Assembly: GCA_015272165.1 (NCBI GenBank)
Contig: JACYMF010000067.1
Location: forward strand, 1 to 35,158
Direction: 5' to 3'
Source of the DNA: Cyanobacterium sp. T60_A2020_053
GTDB lineage: Bacteria; Cyanobacteriota; Cyanobacteriia; Cyanobacteriales; Cyanobacteriaceae
DNA: 35,158 bases
Below the pieces are notes generated by a model. The model saw nothing but the letters and a program-made list of their open reading frames with translations. It was not told the DNA's origin and ran no database searches. The translations under genes were made by a program, and so were the position numbers. The stretch's first letter is position 1, and each line of letters begins with the position of its first letter. Of the stretch, positions 1 to 8,074 are shown in pieces.

Positions 1-72
1 TGTCAAAAACAAATCAATTTTGATCCTGACTTTGAAAACACCCTGCTGTGGGAGAAGGGTTGGGGTGAGAGT
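1..72. repeat. Dispersed repeat, copy 1 of 2
   Basis: The first 70 bases are nearly identical to 7962-8033; both run from TGTCAAAAACAAATCAATTT to a GGGAGARGGGTTGGGG(G)TGAG tail. The tail alone recurs near 6979-7002. This copy lies just downstream of psaE and the other just downstream of the ABC exporter, so both sit at gene 3' ends. The left boundary is outside the window. Confidence 0.8.
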
Positions 73-76
73 TGAT

Positions 77-310
77 TTACTTTTTCTTAGCTGGTGCAGC
101 CGCAACTAATTCCAATTCACTTTCAGCAAAGTTATTGGTATTAATGCCCGTAGGACTACCACTAAAACCGTTATAATTAACTTTATCAAAACGAACAATT
201 ACAGGATAAATGATACCGCTTTTGTCAACACTAGCAACAGTGCCAACATCTCTGTACCAATAGGATTCCTTGCGTAAGATTCTTACTTTAGCTCCACGTT
301 CAATTGCCAT
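77..310 (-). CDS. psaE: Photosystem I reaction center subunit IV (PsaE)
   Basis: This 77-residue protein is the small stromal PsaE subunit of photosystem I, which helps dock ferredoxin and supports cyclic electron flow. The sequence starts [19 protein letters not shown] and carries the family's core ([18 protein letters not shown], then [17 protein letters not shown], then [10 protein letters not shown]), with an Ala/Lys-rich tail. These elements form the SH3-like beta barrel in known structures. Length is normal for cyanobacteria (about 70-80). It appears monocistronic; the region upstream of its start is AT-rich and is followed by a MITE-like repeat at about 412-577. Identity is essentially certain. 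Confidence 0.97.
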   Translation of the reverse strand: MAIERGAKVRILRKESYWYRDVGTVASVDKSGIIYPVIVRFDKVNYNGFSGSPTGINTNNFAESELELVAAAPAKKK

Positions 311-411
311 AATAAACTATTTTTCCAAAATATTATCTTTAAATAACAGATTACTACTTGTTTGCTCAGATTAGGGCATTTTTTACTTTAAGTTTTATTA
401 AGTAAAATTTG

Positions 412-577
412 AGCAAGTTAGGGGAAATTGACAATTGACAACGAAGGATTTTTGTAATTTGTCTCTTCGGAATTTACCCACCGTGTAATGAATTACACGG
501 CTAATGATTTTACGTTCAATAAATTGAACTAAAATGTTGATGTTACTCATTTATAACTGATTGAGCTAACTTGACAT
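412..577. repeat. MITE-like repeat, copy A (no nested insert)
   Basis: This copy contains the family's two palindromes: CCGTGTAATGAATTACACGG at 481-500 and GTTCAATAAATTGAAC at 514-529. The right end AACTTGACAT (568-577) matches the other copies. The left end is diverged (GCAAGTTAG near 413), so the boundary is approximate. It lacks the 25-bp CGCAGCGGCAGCC insert seen in copies B, D and E. Confidence 0.75.
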
Positions 578-598
578 CAGGTAAAACACCAAAAATTT

Positions 599-1168
599 TT
601 AAGGATAAATCAGAGGATATTCTTGCCCATAAACTCCATCACACTGTGCCTTATAGCGGTATTCTTGAAGACTAAAGCGCCCTTCACCCCATTCATAGGT
701 AGCAACACTACCGCAATCCCCCAGCGCCCTTGCCTTTGTCTCCACCGTCAAAATATTATCATTAAATTCTGCTGTACCAGTTAAGATATTAGTCTCTGTC
801 AACTGTAATCCCTCTTCCCCTTCTTGAAAAGTAAGAAAATCGACAATTTTTAAACTGGGCTGGAGGGCGCTGTACCATAAATATTGATATGTACCCTGAT
901 AAGCACCCACAAAACACAAAATCTGTAAAATATACTCCTTTTCATTAATAGTAAATACAGTTGTATTTGTATTAGTAATTAAAAAAAGATCAGCTTGATT
1001 ACATAAAGAAAGATTATGATCCAGCGCCCTCACCTGCAACAAAACCTCATCACTGCTAAGAGGTTGCACACTAGCAATAGTTTCAAAACGATCATCGATA
1101 AAAACAGTGCAACCGCCGAAAAGAGGGGAAAATAGCAGTAAAGAAAAAGAAATAAAACGGGTAATCAA
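599..1168 (-). CDS. Putative lipoprotein, DUF1176-like C-terminus
   Basis: This is a 189-residue predicted exported protein. The N-terminus is a short hydrophobic signal (MITRFISFSLLLFSPLFGGC) ending in a lipobox-like LFGGC, with Cys20 the expected lipidated residue. The C-terminal part has GDCGSVATYEW, then GRFSLQEYRY, then CD. That Cys-Gly, aromatic, Cys arrangement resembles the end of DUF1176 proteins; this is pattern recall, not a search. Function is unknown. It is on the same strand as aroK but separated by about 125 bp holding a strong palindrome, so it is probably transcribed separately. It contains four AGCGCCC/GGGCGCT motifs, which suggests long residence in this genome. Confidence 0.7.
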   Translation of the reverse strand: MITRFISFSLLLFSPLFGGCTVFIDDRFETIASVQPLSSDEVLLQVRALDHNLSLCNQADLFLITNTNTTVFTINEKEYILQILCFVGAYQGTYQYLWYSALQPSLKIVDFLTFQEGEEGLQLTETNILTGTAEFNDNILTVETKARALGDCGSVATYEWGEGRFSLQEYRYKAQCDGVYGQEYPLIYP

Positions 1169-1219
1169 AAATACACAACCCCAAGTAAATAAATAGTTAA
1201 CAATAATTTTAACTTATCA

Positions 1220-1243
1220 AACAAGGGGTTTAAACCCCTTGTT
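1220..1243. terminator. Perfect 24-bp palindrome downstream of aroK
   Basis: AACAAGGGGTTT is followed directly by its exact reverse complement AAACCCCTTGTT. It lies 50 bp after the aroK stop and about 50 bp before the start of the lipoprotein gene. As RNA it would form a stem of about 10 bp with a minimal loop, and A/T-rich sequence follows on both strands. A terminator for aroK is the simplest reading; a palindromic protein-binding site is the alternative. Confidence 0.6.
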
Positions 1244-1293
1244 ATCGAAATCTAATTGTTGATAATTTCACAATTTAGATAGAATTGCTACAT

Positions 1294-1848
1294 TTAGTTT
1301 AATTCTGGCTTTAATTGTGGTTTAATTTTAGTAGGAATTAACCGTAAAATTTCTTCAACAATTTCATCTGTAGTTTGCCCTTTTTGTTGAACAATCGTTA
1401 AATCTGCCTGTTGATAAAAAGATTTTCTTTCAGCGCCCATCACGGTTAATTTTTCTGCTAGATTTTGATTTAACAAAAGAGGGCGATTTTGATCATTTTC
1501 CAGACGTTGAGAGAGAATCGCCACAGAAGCATTCAACCAAATTACCATACCAGTTTGCAAATGACCCCAATTTTCTGAATTAAGCACAATTCCTCCCCCC
1601 GTAGAAACCACCGTGCGAGTATAACTAGCTACTTCTGATAAAATGCGATGTTCTAAACTTCTAAAATAAGTTTCCCCTTCCTCCGCAAAAATATCTTTAA
1701 TGGACTTATTTGCTATTATTTCAATGAGAGAATCTGTATCTAAAAAACGATAACCAAGACGATGCGCTAAAAATTTACCTACGGTGCTTTTTCCAGCGCC
1801 CATCATCCCTACCAAATAAATATTTAATCCTTGTAATAAATCTTGCAT
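1294..1848 (-). CDS. aroK: Shikimate kinase
   Basis: This 184-residue enzyme phosphorylates shikimate at the 3-OH using ATP in the chorismate pathway. The P-loop GMMGAGKST lies at residues 14-22. It is followed by the shikimate-binding LDTDSLIE, the EEGETYFRSLE segment with the substrate-binding Arg, the glycine-rich VVSTGGGIVL segment, and a lid region with QNRPLL. Length and motif order fit AroK; the tail after about residue 170 (PTKIKPQLKPELN) is non-conserved. The gene stands alone, with a palindromic terminator candidate downstream. Two AGCGCCC motifs lie inside it, one of them next to the P-loop coding region. Confidence 0.96.
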   Translation of the reverse strand: MQDLLQGLNIYLVGMMGAGKSTVGKFLAHRLGYRFLDTDSLIEIIANKSIKDIFAEEGETYFRSLEHRILSEVASYTRTVVSTGGGIVLNSENWGHLQTGMVIWLNASVAILSQRLENDQNRPLLLNQNLAEKLTVMGAERKSFYQQADLTIVQQKGQTTDEIVEEILRLIPTKIKPQLKPELN

Positions 1849-2229
1849 TTTTAATTAGTAATTAATCTTTTATATTAATTAACCACGTTTTTTGTCTCTC
1901 GCAAAGGCGCAAAGATATTGGCTTAAAATGTTAAGTGTGGTTTTATAATATACCAATTTTAAATCTTTTGTGGCTATATTTTCGTAATTTTCCCACCATG
2001 AAATTTATTACACGGCGGTGGAGGGCGCTTTTTATCAAATCTACCCCACTGATAAAATTTTAAAATCTCTCTCACCGTCATCATTTCCGCCAAAACCCAA
2101 ATTATTAATTGTCGCTCTTAATTTTCTCAACTTACTTTCTTAGTTCTTTTTTACTATTTCATTCTCATGACTATATTCAATATTTTTTTAGTAAAATAAC
2201 ATTTAGACTTTAAAACAAATTAGCTAACT
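1849..2229. other. Gene-free spacer with degenerate repeat
   Basis: No convincing coding sequence was seen in this 381-bp stretch between divergent genes. Around 1993-2016 there is a decayed version of the MITE palindrome (CCATGAAATTTATTACACGG) closed by CCACC/GGTGG, directly followed by a GGTGGAGGGCGCTTTTTA module that also occurs at 30321 and, inverted, at 6921. The rest is AT-rich. Confidence 0.5.
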
Positions 2230-5200
2230 ATGAAAATTATTCACGGTACATGGATTCCCTCTTCAGAAGATAATTTTGTTCAAAATGGAACTTTTTGTTT
2301 GTGGGTAGAAACTGCTGAAAATTGTCGCAAAAATACAAAAATCAACAATCTTTATCCCCGTCAATTAACCTCAGAAGATTTAGCTAATTTTTTGGTCAAA
2401 GATTTAAGAATTTCATCTAATAGTTATCAAAATTCTGTTAAACTAATAAGTAGTAAATATTTTCTCCTTCCAAGTAGTGATAATCAACCTTTGCCCTCTT
2501 TAACATTAAGTCGTTACTTAGAGATTGGATATCCTGAAAATAGTTAATTACAGTACTGGACAATCGAATCCTTTCCTTTACTTGAAATTATTAAAAATTT
2601 GAATAATATTCATTTTTTATCACTCTATCAACCTCAAGAATGGGTATTAGGAATAGACTTACTTTTTTGGTACTATTATACACAAAATTTTCAGCAAGTA
2701 ATTCTTAAAGATCAGTATATTCTTGCCTTAAAATATAGAGAAATAAATACTAATAAAAAAACTTCTAAATTCTTATCTAAGGAAATTTACCCTAGTTGGG
2801 CAATTATTTCTCATCATTATGAACAATTAATTAAGCAAAGTATTGAGATCATGCCTCTCGCTTGTGTGGCTGGTTTTGCTGAATTACCCGATTCAATTAA
2901 TTTTTATGAAAAAGAAACTTTATTACATCATTTTTCTGAATATTTACTGCAATAAATAATTAAAAATACCTCTTTACCCCAAGTTTTTACAAAGAAAATC
3001 GAAAATTATTCTTTACTTCATAACTGTATTTTTTCGCTAGAAAAACCTTTGAATGATAAAGCTAGTTTAGAAACTTATCACCAATGGCAAACATGGTATC
3101 AAAAAATAATTGTTAGCAATAATAATAGCGATTTTAACTTATGTTTTCGACTGAAAGAAGCATCCGAAGAAAATCCCGATAAATGGTATTTAGAGTTTTT
3201 AGTAGCATCAAAAAAAGATCCTTCCTTAAAATTAAATTTGGAAGATTACTGGCATTTTGATAAAAAAACTAAGCAATTAGTTACAGAAAAATTTGGTAAA
3301 GAATTTGAAAAAAACTTACTATTAAATTTAGGTTATGGAGCGAGAATTTATCCTAAATTATGGGCTGGATTAGAAACAGATAAACCAATAGGATTGTCTT
3401 TAACTTTAACAGAAGCATTTGACTTTCTCAAAGAGGTTGCATGGATTTTACAAGATGCAGGTTATACTGTGATTGTGCCAGCATGGTGGACTCCAAGCGG
3501 TCGTCAAAAAGCCAAAATCCGCTTACAAGCATCGACAAAAAAATCTTCTTCTTCTAGCAATAAAAATGAGAAAGGTTACTTTAGTTTAGACAGTATTATT
3601 CAATATCAATATCAGTTAGCTATTGGCAATGAAATTGTTACACCTCAAGAATGGCAACAATTATTAGACGCTAAAATACCTTTAATTAAATTGAGGGGAG
3701 AATGGGTAGAATTAGACCAAAATCAGATGCAGAAAATGCTAGAATTTTGGCAAAATAATCAGGAAGAAAATAACGAAAAGAGTTTGTTAGAATTGATGAA
3801 AATTGCCACGGAAGAAGTGGATATGTTTGAAGTTTCTCATGATGAGAGTTTAGCCCAAATGATGGCAAAATTAATGGATTATACTCAACTAGAATTAACT
3901 AATAATCCTGATAATTTTCTAGGGAATTTAAGGGAATATCAAAAGAGAGGTGTTTCTTGGTTGAAATTTTTAGAGCAGTTAGGTTTAAATGGTTGTTTAG
4001 CTGATGATATGGGTTTAGGAAAAACAGTGCAAGTTATCGCCCATTTAGTTCAGGAAAAAAATGAAAATAAACAGTTATTGCCTACTTTATTAATTGCCCC
4101 GACTTCGGTGGTAGGAAATTGGTATAAGGAAGTGGAAAAATTTGCCCCTCATCTTCAGGTAATGATTCATCATGGGGGCGATCGAATTTCTGAAGAAAAA
4201 ATCTTTAAAACTGAGGCAAAAAATTATGATTTAATTATCACTTCCTTTACTTTAGCTCGGAAAGATTTAAAGTTATTAAATCAGGTTGAATGGCAAAGAA
4301 TTGTCCTAGATGAAGCTCAAAACATTAAGAATCCTAGCACTGCTCAAACTAAGGCTATTTTAAAATTAAATGCTAATTATCGTTTAGCCTTAACAGGTAC
4401 TCCTGTGGAAAATCGTCTCTTGGATTTGTGGTCAATTTTTAACTTTCTTAATCCGGGTTATTTGGGTAAACAAACTCAATTTCGTAAATCCTTTGAGATA
4501 CCAATTCAGAAGAATAATGATAAAAAACAGTCTGTTGTCTTAAAAAAATTAATTGAACCTTTTATTTTAAGAAGGTTAAAAACTGATAAAAATATTATTA
4601 AAGATTTGCCTGATAAAGTAGAGCATAAACAATATTGTAATTTAACCAAAGAACAGGCTTCTTTATATGAATTAGTGGTGAAAGAAGTATCGGGAGAATT
4701 AGAAGAAGCGGAGGGAATGCAAAGGAAAGGTTTAATACTTTCTACCCTGATGCGTCTTAAACAAATTTGCAATCATCCTCGTCAATTTTTACAGGATAAT
4801 AGTGATTTTAACCCCCAACGCTCCCACAAACTAGAAAGATTAGGGGAGATGGTTGAAGAAGTAATTGCAGAGGGTGAAAGTCTCTTAATTTTTAGTCAAT
4901 TTACGGAAATTGGGGAGGCTTTACAACATTATTTTAAACAAAAATTTTACTATAATACTTATTATTTGCATGGGGGTACTTCTCGAAAAAAAAGGGAGCA
5001 AATCATTGAGGAATTTCAAGGAGAAAATACTGAACCTTCGGTGTTTATTTTGTCTTTAAAAGCAGGGGGTGTAGGCATAACTTTAACTAAGGCAAATCAT
5101 GTGTTTCATTTTGATCGCTGATGGAATCCTGCGGTGGAAAATCAAGCCACTGATAGGGCGTTTAGAATCGGGCAGAAGAAGAATGTTTTTGTCCATAAGT

Positions 5201-5361
5201 TTGTCACTTTAGGTACACTAGAGGAAAGAATTGATTTGATGATTGAGGATAAGAAAAAAATAGCAGATGCCATCGTTGGTTCTGATGAGTCGTGGTTAAC
5301 GGAATTGGATAACGATAGTTTTAAGGAGTTAATCGCTCTTAACCGTCAGGCTATTATTTAG
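2230..5361 (+). pseudogene. SNF2/RapA-family DNA helicase interrupted by three in-frame stops
   Basis: One reading frame of about 1043 codons encodes a cyanobacterial-type SNF2 helicase: an N-terminal SNF2-associated region (start MKIIHGTWIPSS), a helicase core with DDMGLGKTVQVIAHLV (Walker A), VLDEAQNIKNP (DEAQ box) and LTGTPVENRLLDLW, then a C-terminal domain with LHGGTSRKKREQ, LSLKAGGVGITLTKA and [10 protein letters not shown]. The frame never shifts but is cut by TAA at 2545, TAA at 2953 and TGA at 5119. The TGA falls inside the conserved DRWWNPA motif, where it replaces the first Trp codon. The separate pieces could not make an active enzyme. Each stop is one substitution from a sense codon, suggesting very recent inactivation. 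Sequencing error or readthrough are the alternatives. TGA is used as a normal stop elsewhere in the window (the 21766 permease), so recoding is unlikely. Confidence 0.88.
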
Positions 5362-5415
5362 ATGATATTGATTAAAAATAAAGAAAAAATAATTATTGAA
5401 TAAAGTTGGAAATTA

Positions 5416-6333
5416 ATGGCAAATTATCAGATAAAAAATGATGGTCAAATTGAATTAATCAAAGAAAATTCGTTTAAACTAGAAAAAGAAATTCAGATTT
5501 TAACCGAACAAAATTTAAACTTAATTTTTGGATTAGATTTTATTAAATCCGAATTTAGTCTTAATGGTTTTCGGATAGATACACTGGCATTTGATAGAAA
5601 CGTTAGTGCTTTCGTAATTATAGAGTACAAGCGTGATAAAAATTTTAGTGTAATTGATCAAGGATATGCTTATTTGTCATTAATGTTGAATAATAAAGCT
5701 GATTTTATTTTAGAAAATAATGAATGCAGTAAACAAACTTTAAAGAAAAATGATGTTGATTGGTCACAATCGAGAGTTTTATTTATTTCTCCGTCATTTA
5801 CAACATATCAAATAGAAGCAATTAATTTTAAAGATTTACCAATTGAACTTTGGGAAGTGAAAAGATATAGTAACCAAACGGTGAATTATAGTCAGATTAA
5901 AACTAGAGGTTCTCAAGAAAGTATAAAAACAATTTCCAGAGACGATCAAATTGTGGAGACTGTTAATAAGGAAATAAAAGTTTATACAGAAGAAGAACAC
6001 TCAATATCGACATCACCAGAAATTTTAGAATTATATGGAATGCTAAAAAATGCAATAATGAACTTAGATGGAATTGAGTTAAAACCCACTAAAAAATATC
6101 TTGCTTTTGTTGGTAATTCAAATATAGTAGATGTTCATATTCAGAAAAAAGCATTAAAAATTTGGATAAACTTATCAAAAGGAGAATTAGACGATCCCAA
6201 AAATCTAGCCAGAGATGTTTTCGGTATTGGACATTGGGGAAATGGAGATTACGAGTTACAAATTCAAGATGACGGAAACATTGATTATATTATGTCGTTA
6301 ATCAAACAGTCTTATAAAAAGAATAAAAAATAA
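5416..6333 (+). CDS. Probable PD-(D/E)XK-like protein with C-terminal DUF5655 domain
   Basis: The 305-residue protein has two parts. The N-terminal half has a PD-(D/E)XK-like signature: Asp55 in FRIDTLAF, then Glu70 and Lys72 in VIIEYKRD, and Gln82 in the following helix, the layout of DUF91/NucS-like nuclease folds. The C-terminal part from about residue 200 (SPEILELYGMLKNAI to the end, with KALKIWINLSKGELDDPKN and IGHWGNGDYELQI) matches what I know as DUF5655, often labelled 'predicted transport protein' without evidence. Nuclease activity is inferred from the residue pattern only. It follows the broken helicase by 54 bp on the same strand, so the two may once have worked as a helicase-nuclease pair. 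It contains no AGCGCCC motif. Confidence 0.75.
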   Translation: MANYQIKNDGQIELIKENSFKLEKEIQILTEQNLNLIFGLDFIKSEFSLNGFRIDTLAFDRNVSAFVIIEYKRDKNFSVIDQGYAYLSLMLNNKADFILENNECSKQTLKKNDVDWSQSRVLFISPSFTTYQIEAINFKDLPIELWEVKRYSNQTVNYSQIKTRGSQESIKTISRDDQIVETVNKEIKVYTEEEHSISTSPEILELYGMLKNAIMNLDGIELKPTKKYLAFVGNSNIVDVHIQKKALKIWINLSKGELDDPKNLARDVFGIGHWGNGDYELQIQDDGNIDYIMSLIKQSYKKNKK

Positions 6334-6460
6334 TTAAACAATCCAAATTCTAAAATAAAGATGCGATCGCCCCGGTTGTAGGGTAATTTAAGGAAATATA
6401 ACTCATCATTAATAATCTATAATCAAAGCAGTTAGTGATATTAAGGAGAGATTTATTTTT

Positions 6461-6550
6461 ATGATCCTCAGACAACCTCGCTATAGTAAAGAAGAATTTG
6501 CCAGTCGTGGCAATGAAATCTATGAAAATAAAATTCGTCCTTCTTTTTGA
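6461..6550 (+). pseudogene. N-terminal fragment of a small conserved cyanobacterial protein
   Basis: An ATG at 6461, about a dozen bases after a good ribosome site (AAGGAG), opens a 29-codon frame: MILRQPRYSKEEFASRGNEI and on to IRPSF, then TGA. The opening resembles a family of roughly 90-120-residue cyanobacterial proteins beginning with xPRYSKEEFAxRGxxIYE, as I remember it. Those continue with a VEEGNxGKIVAID-type segment that is absent here. The fragment therefore looks like a start region joined to unrelated sequence by deletion. It may still be translated because the ribosome site is intact. Confidence 0.5.
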
Positions 6551-6554
6551 ATTG

Positions 6555-6851
6555 ATGAAATCCCCTTTAGGACAAATTTTATCTCAAGGATTAATCACAG
6601 AGAACTTAACACCAGAGCCAGTAGAATCCTATTATACTAAACCAATCTTAGTAACAGCTAATAGCAACATAAATCAAAAAGAATTTTGGCAAGGAGATAA
6701 AAGAATACCAGAACATTTACCAGATAATTCCCCTAATACTATTCCCGCTATAGTAGTCAAAAAAGCTGGAGATTATCCTCAATTTTGGCATCAAGATACT
6801 TCTTTTATCGAAGTAATGAGCGATTTTTATGCCAGAATTAGGAAAAATTAA
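6555..6851 (+). CDS. Uncharacterised protein, possibly a gene fragment
   Basis: From the ATG at 6555 this frame encodes 98 residues (MKSPLGQILSQGLITENLTP to FYARIRKN). The composition looks like a real protein, with KEFWQGDKRIPEHLP and GDYPQFWHQDTSFIEVM segments, but I do not recognise the family with confidence. The frame extends upstream to 6498, though that part overlaps the broken gene at 6461 in another frame and reads poorly. There is no ribosome site directly before 6555. The N-terminus was probably lost in the rearrangement that truncated the neighbour, so this is likely the C-terminal remnant of a longer gene. Confidence 0.4.
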   Translation: MKSPLGQILSQGLITENLTPEPVESYYTKPILVTANSNINQKEFWQGDKRIPEHLPDNSPNTIPAIVVKKAGDYPQFWHQDTSFIEVMSDFYARIRKN

Positions 6852-6865
6852 GCCAGTGATAGTTA

Positions 6866-7002
6866 GTTAAGCGCCCTCCACCCCATCCCCTCTTACTTTT
6901 TACTTTTTACTTTTTACTTAAAAAGCGCCCTCCACCCCATGCCATCACCTAAAAACTTTCTCTTACTCCCCTCTCCTGTGGGAGAGGGGTTGGGGGTGAG
7001 GG
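6866..7002. repeat. Composite GC-rich repeat with TTTTTAC microsatellite
   Basis: Two AGCGCCCTCCACCCCAT modules (about 6868 and 6921) flank a run of TTTTTAC repeats, followed by CCATCACCTAAAAACTTTCT and a CTCCCCTCTCCTGTGGGAG hairpin-forming segment ending in GAGGGGTTGGGGGTGAGGG. The second part recurs at 7729-7797. The AGCGCCC plus TTTTTAC part recurs inverted at 30321-30362. The hairpin tail recurs at 8010-8033 and 49-72. Confidence 0.75.
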
Positions 7003-7173
7003 TTAATTTTTCTTACCTTTACCCAACAAACCAAATACGCCCACTCCAATTAAACCAAATAGTAAGGATGGTTCAGGAACAGTTACTGAAGAAAGGGCTT
7101 GACCAACGATTAAATCATCAACAGTGGCGAATTGAGTGTCAACATTTTGGATCAAACTCAGGAAACGAAATTA
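7003..7173 (-). pseudogene. 3' remnant of a PEP-CTERM exported protein gene
   Basis: Reading leftward from about 7173 the frame encodes FRFLSLIQNVDTQF, then DDLIVGQALSSVT, then VPEPSLLFGLIGVGVFGLL and a GKGKKN end with TAA at 7003-7005. VPEP, a hydrophobic helix and a basic tail form the PEP-CTERM sorting signal recognised by exosortase. The segment before it has the look of the last beta strands of a PEP-CTERM beta-sandwich protein. An in-frame stop at about 7174 and no upstream domain show that only the last 56 codons remain. The stop codon lies inside the repeat tail shared with 8010-8047, suggesting repeat-mediated rearrangement. Confidence 0.82.
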
Positions 7174-7224
7174 CCCTTTAATCATACATTTAGTGTCATC
7201 AAAAAAGATCATTTTTGTTGTAGC

Positions 7225-7680
7225 CTATTTTTGAGGAAACCAATCCTGATCCAATAACTTTTCTAAAGTATAAGGGCATTGTTGCGGAAAAGTATCTAAA
7301 CCTGATTTGTTAACTACATATTTGCGACAATATCCATAGGAATCAATTAAATTATTATCTAAATAATTATAAAAGTTAGTAGTCATTCGCTTATTAATTT
7401 GTCTGCGAAAACTTCTAATTTCTGATTGCCAATGACGATAATTTATGTCGTATTCGACATCCCAATAATCGAGCAATAGCAAATGTATAATTACTTGCTC
7501 TAATAGACTTACCATCGCCAGTTTTCTTTCTCTACCCAAATCTTCTAACTCCTCAATTAAATTATCTAAGTCTAACTCAGCTAATCTTTTTTCTTTTAGT
7601 AAGTTTATCGTTTCTTCTATCCATAAATAATCATCAATTTCATACAATTCTTTTAAGTTTATTTTTTCTTTTACAGCCAT
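7225..7680 (-). CDS. DUF29 family protein
   Basis: The 151-residue protein fits DUF29, a family much expanded in cyanobacteria. It starts with LYEIDDYLWIEETINLLKEK, then LDLDNLIEELEDLGRERKLA, then LLEQVIIHLLLLDYW and the central Arg/Trp-rich WQSEIRSFRRQINKRM. The closing CPYTLEKLLDQDWFPQ is also typical. It is mostly helical with no signal peptide. Biochemical function is unknown. It stands alone between repeats; DUF29 genes are commonly found near mobile DNA in cyanobacteria, which fits this neighbourhood. Confidence 0.9.
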   Translation of the reverse strand: MAVKEKINLKELYEIDDYLWIEETINLLKEKRLAELDLDNLIEELEDLGRERKLAMVSLLEQVIIHLLLLDYWDVEYDINYRHWQSEIRSFRRQINKRMTTNFYNYLDNNLIDSYGYCRKYVVNKSGLDTFPQQCPYTLEKLLDQDWFPQK

Positions 7681-7728
7681 ATTTTTCTAGCCTTTAATTT
7701 GCTAACTTATAACTTTTACATTATAACA

Positions 7729-7797
7729 ACAGCGCCCTCCACCCCATGCCATCACCTCAAAACTTCCTCTTACTCCCCTCTCCTGTGGGAGCAGGGC
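7729..7797. repeat. GC-rich AGCGCCCTCCACC repeat, second copy
   Basis: This matches 6921-6990 almost base for base: AGCGCCCTCCACCCCATGCC, CATCACCT, AAAACTT, then CTCCCCTCTCCTGTGGGAG, before diverging. The CTCCC...GGGAG part can form a hairpin. Together the two copies flank the DUF29 gene and PEP-CTERM remnant in direct orientation, which would allow deletion or duplication of that segment. Confidence 0.75.
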
Positions 7798-7912
7798 GTT
7801 TTCATTCTCAAAAATGTTAGTTTCTCAAACTAGCCAATAATCTGAAATTCAGAGGTTTTTAACTACTAATAAATCAATTAATAGTAAAAAATCCTCCTGT
7901 CTCCCTGAATCT

Positions 7913-7931
7913 CCCCCCTTTTTAAGGGGGG
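7913..7931. terminator. C6/G6 hairpin between DUF29 and the ABC exporter
   Basis: CCCCCC, a TTTTTAA loop and GGGGGG form a strong stem within a CTCCCTGAATCTCCCCCC...GGGGGGTTGGGGGGATC context. A related C-rich/G-rich pair occurs near 10278-10309. Such elements are widespread intergenic hairpins in cyanobacteria. It sits downstream of the ABC exporter gene, so it could end that transcript. Confidence 0.45.
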
Positions 7932-7961
7932 TTGGGGGGGATCATCCTTATATTGTCTTCT

Positions 7962-8047
7962 TGTCAAAAACAAATCAATTTTGATCCTGACTTTGAAAAC
8001 ACCCTGCTGTGGGAGAGGGGTTGGGGGTGAGGGTTAATTTTTCTTAC
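7962..8047. repeat. Dispersed repeat, copy 2 of 2
   Basis: Bases 7962-8033 match window positions 1-70. The match with the PEP-CTERM stop region (6976-7016) extends further, through GGTTAATTTTTCTTACC at 8032-8047. This copy is therefore a mosaic of two repeat contexts. Confidence 0.75.
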
Positions 8048-8074
8048 CTTGATTAAGTAGAATACAGATTTTGA

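Noticed and set aside
2230-5361. Alternative genetic code with TGA as Trp
   Set aside because: Two of the three stops are TAA, and TGA ends other genes here such as the permease at 21766.
6939-7181. An 80-codon plus-strand frame over the repeat and PEP-CTERM relic
   Set aside because: Its first third is the GC-rich repeat and the rest is antisense to the VPEP-tailed fragment, which explains the sequence better.
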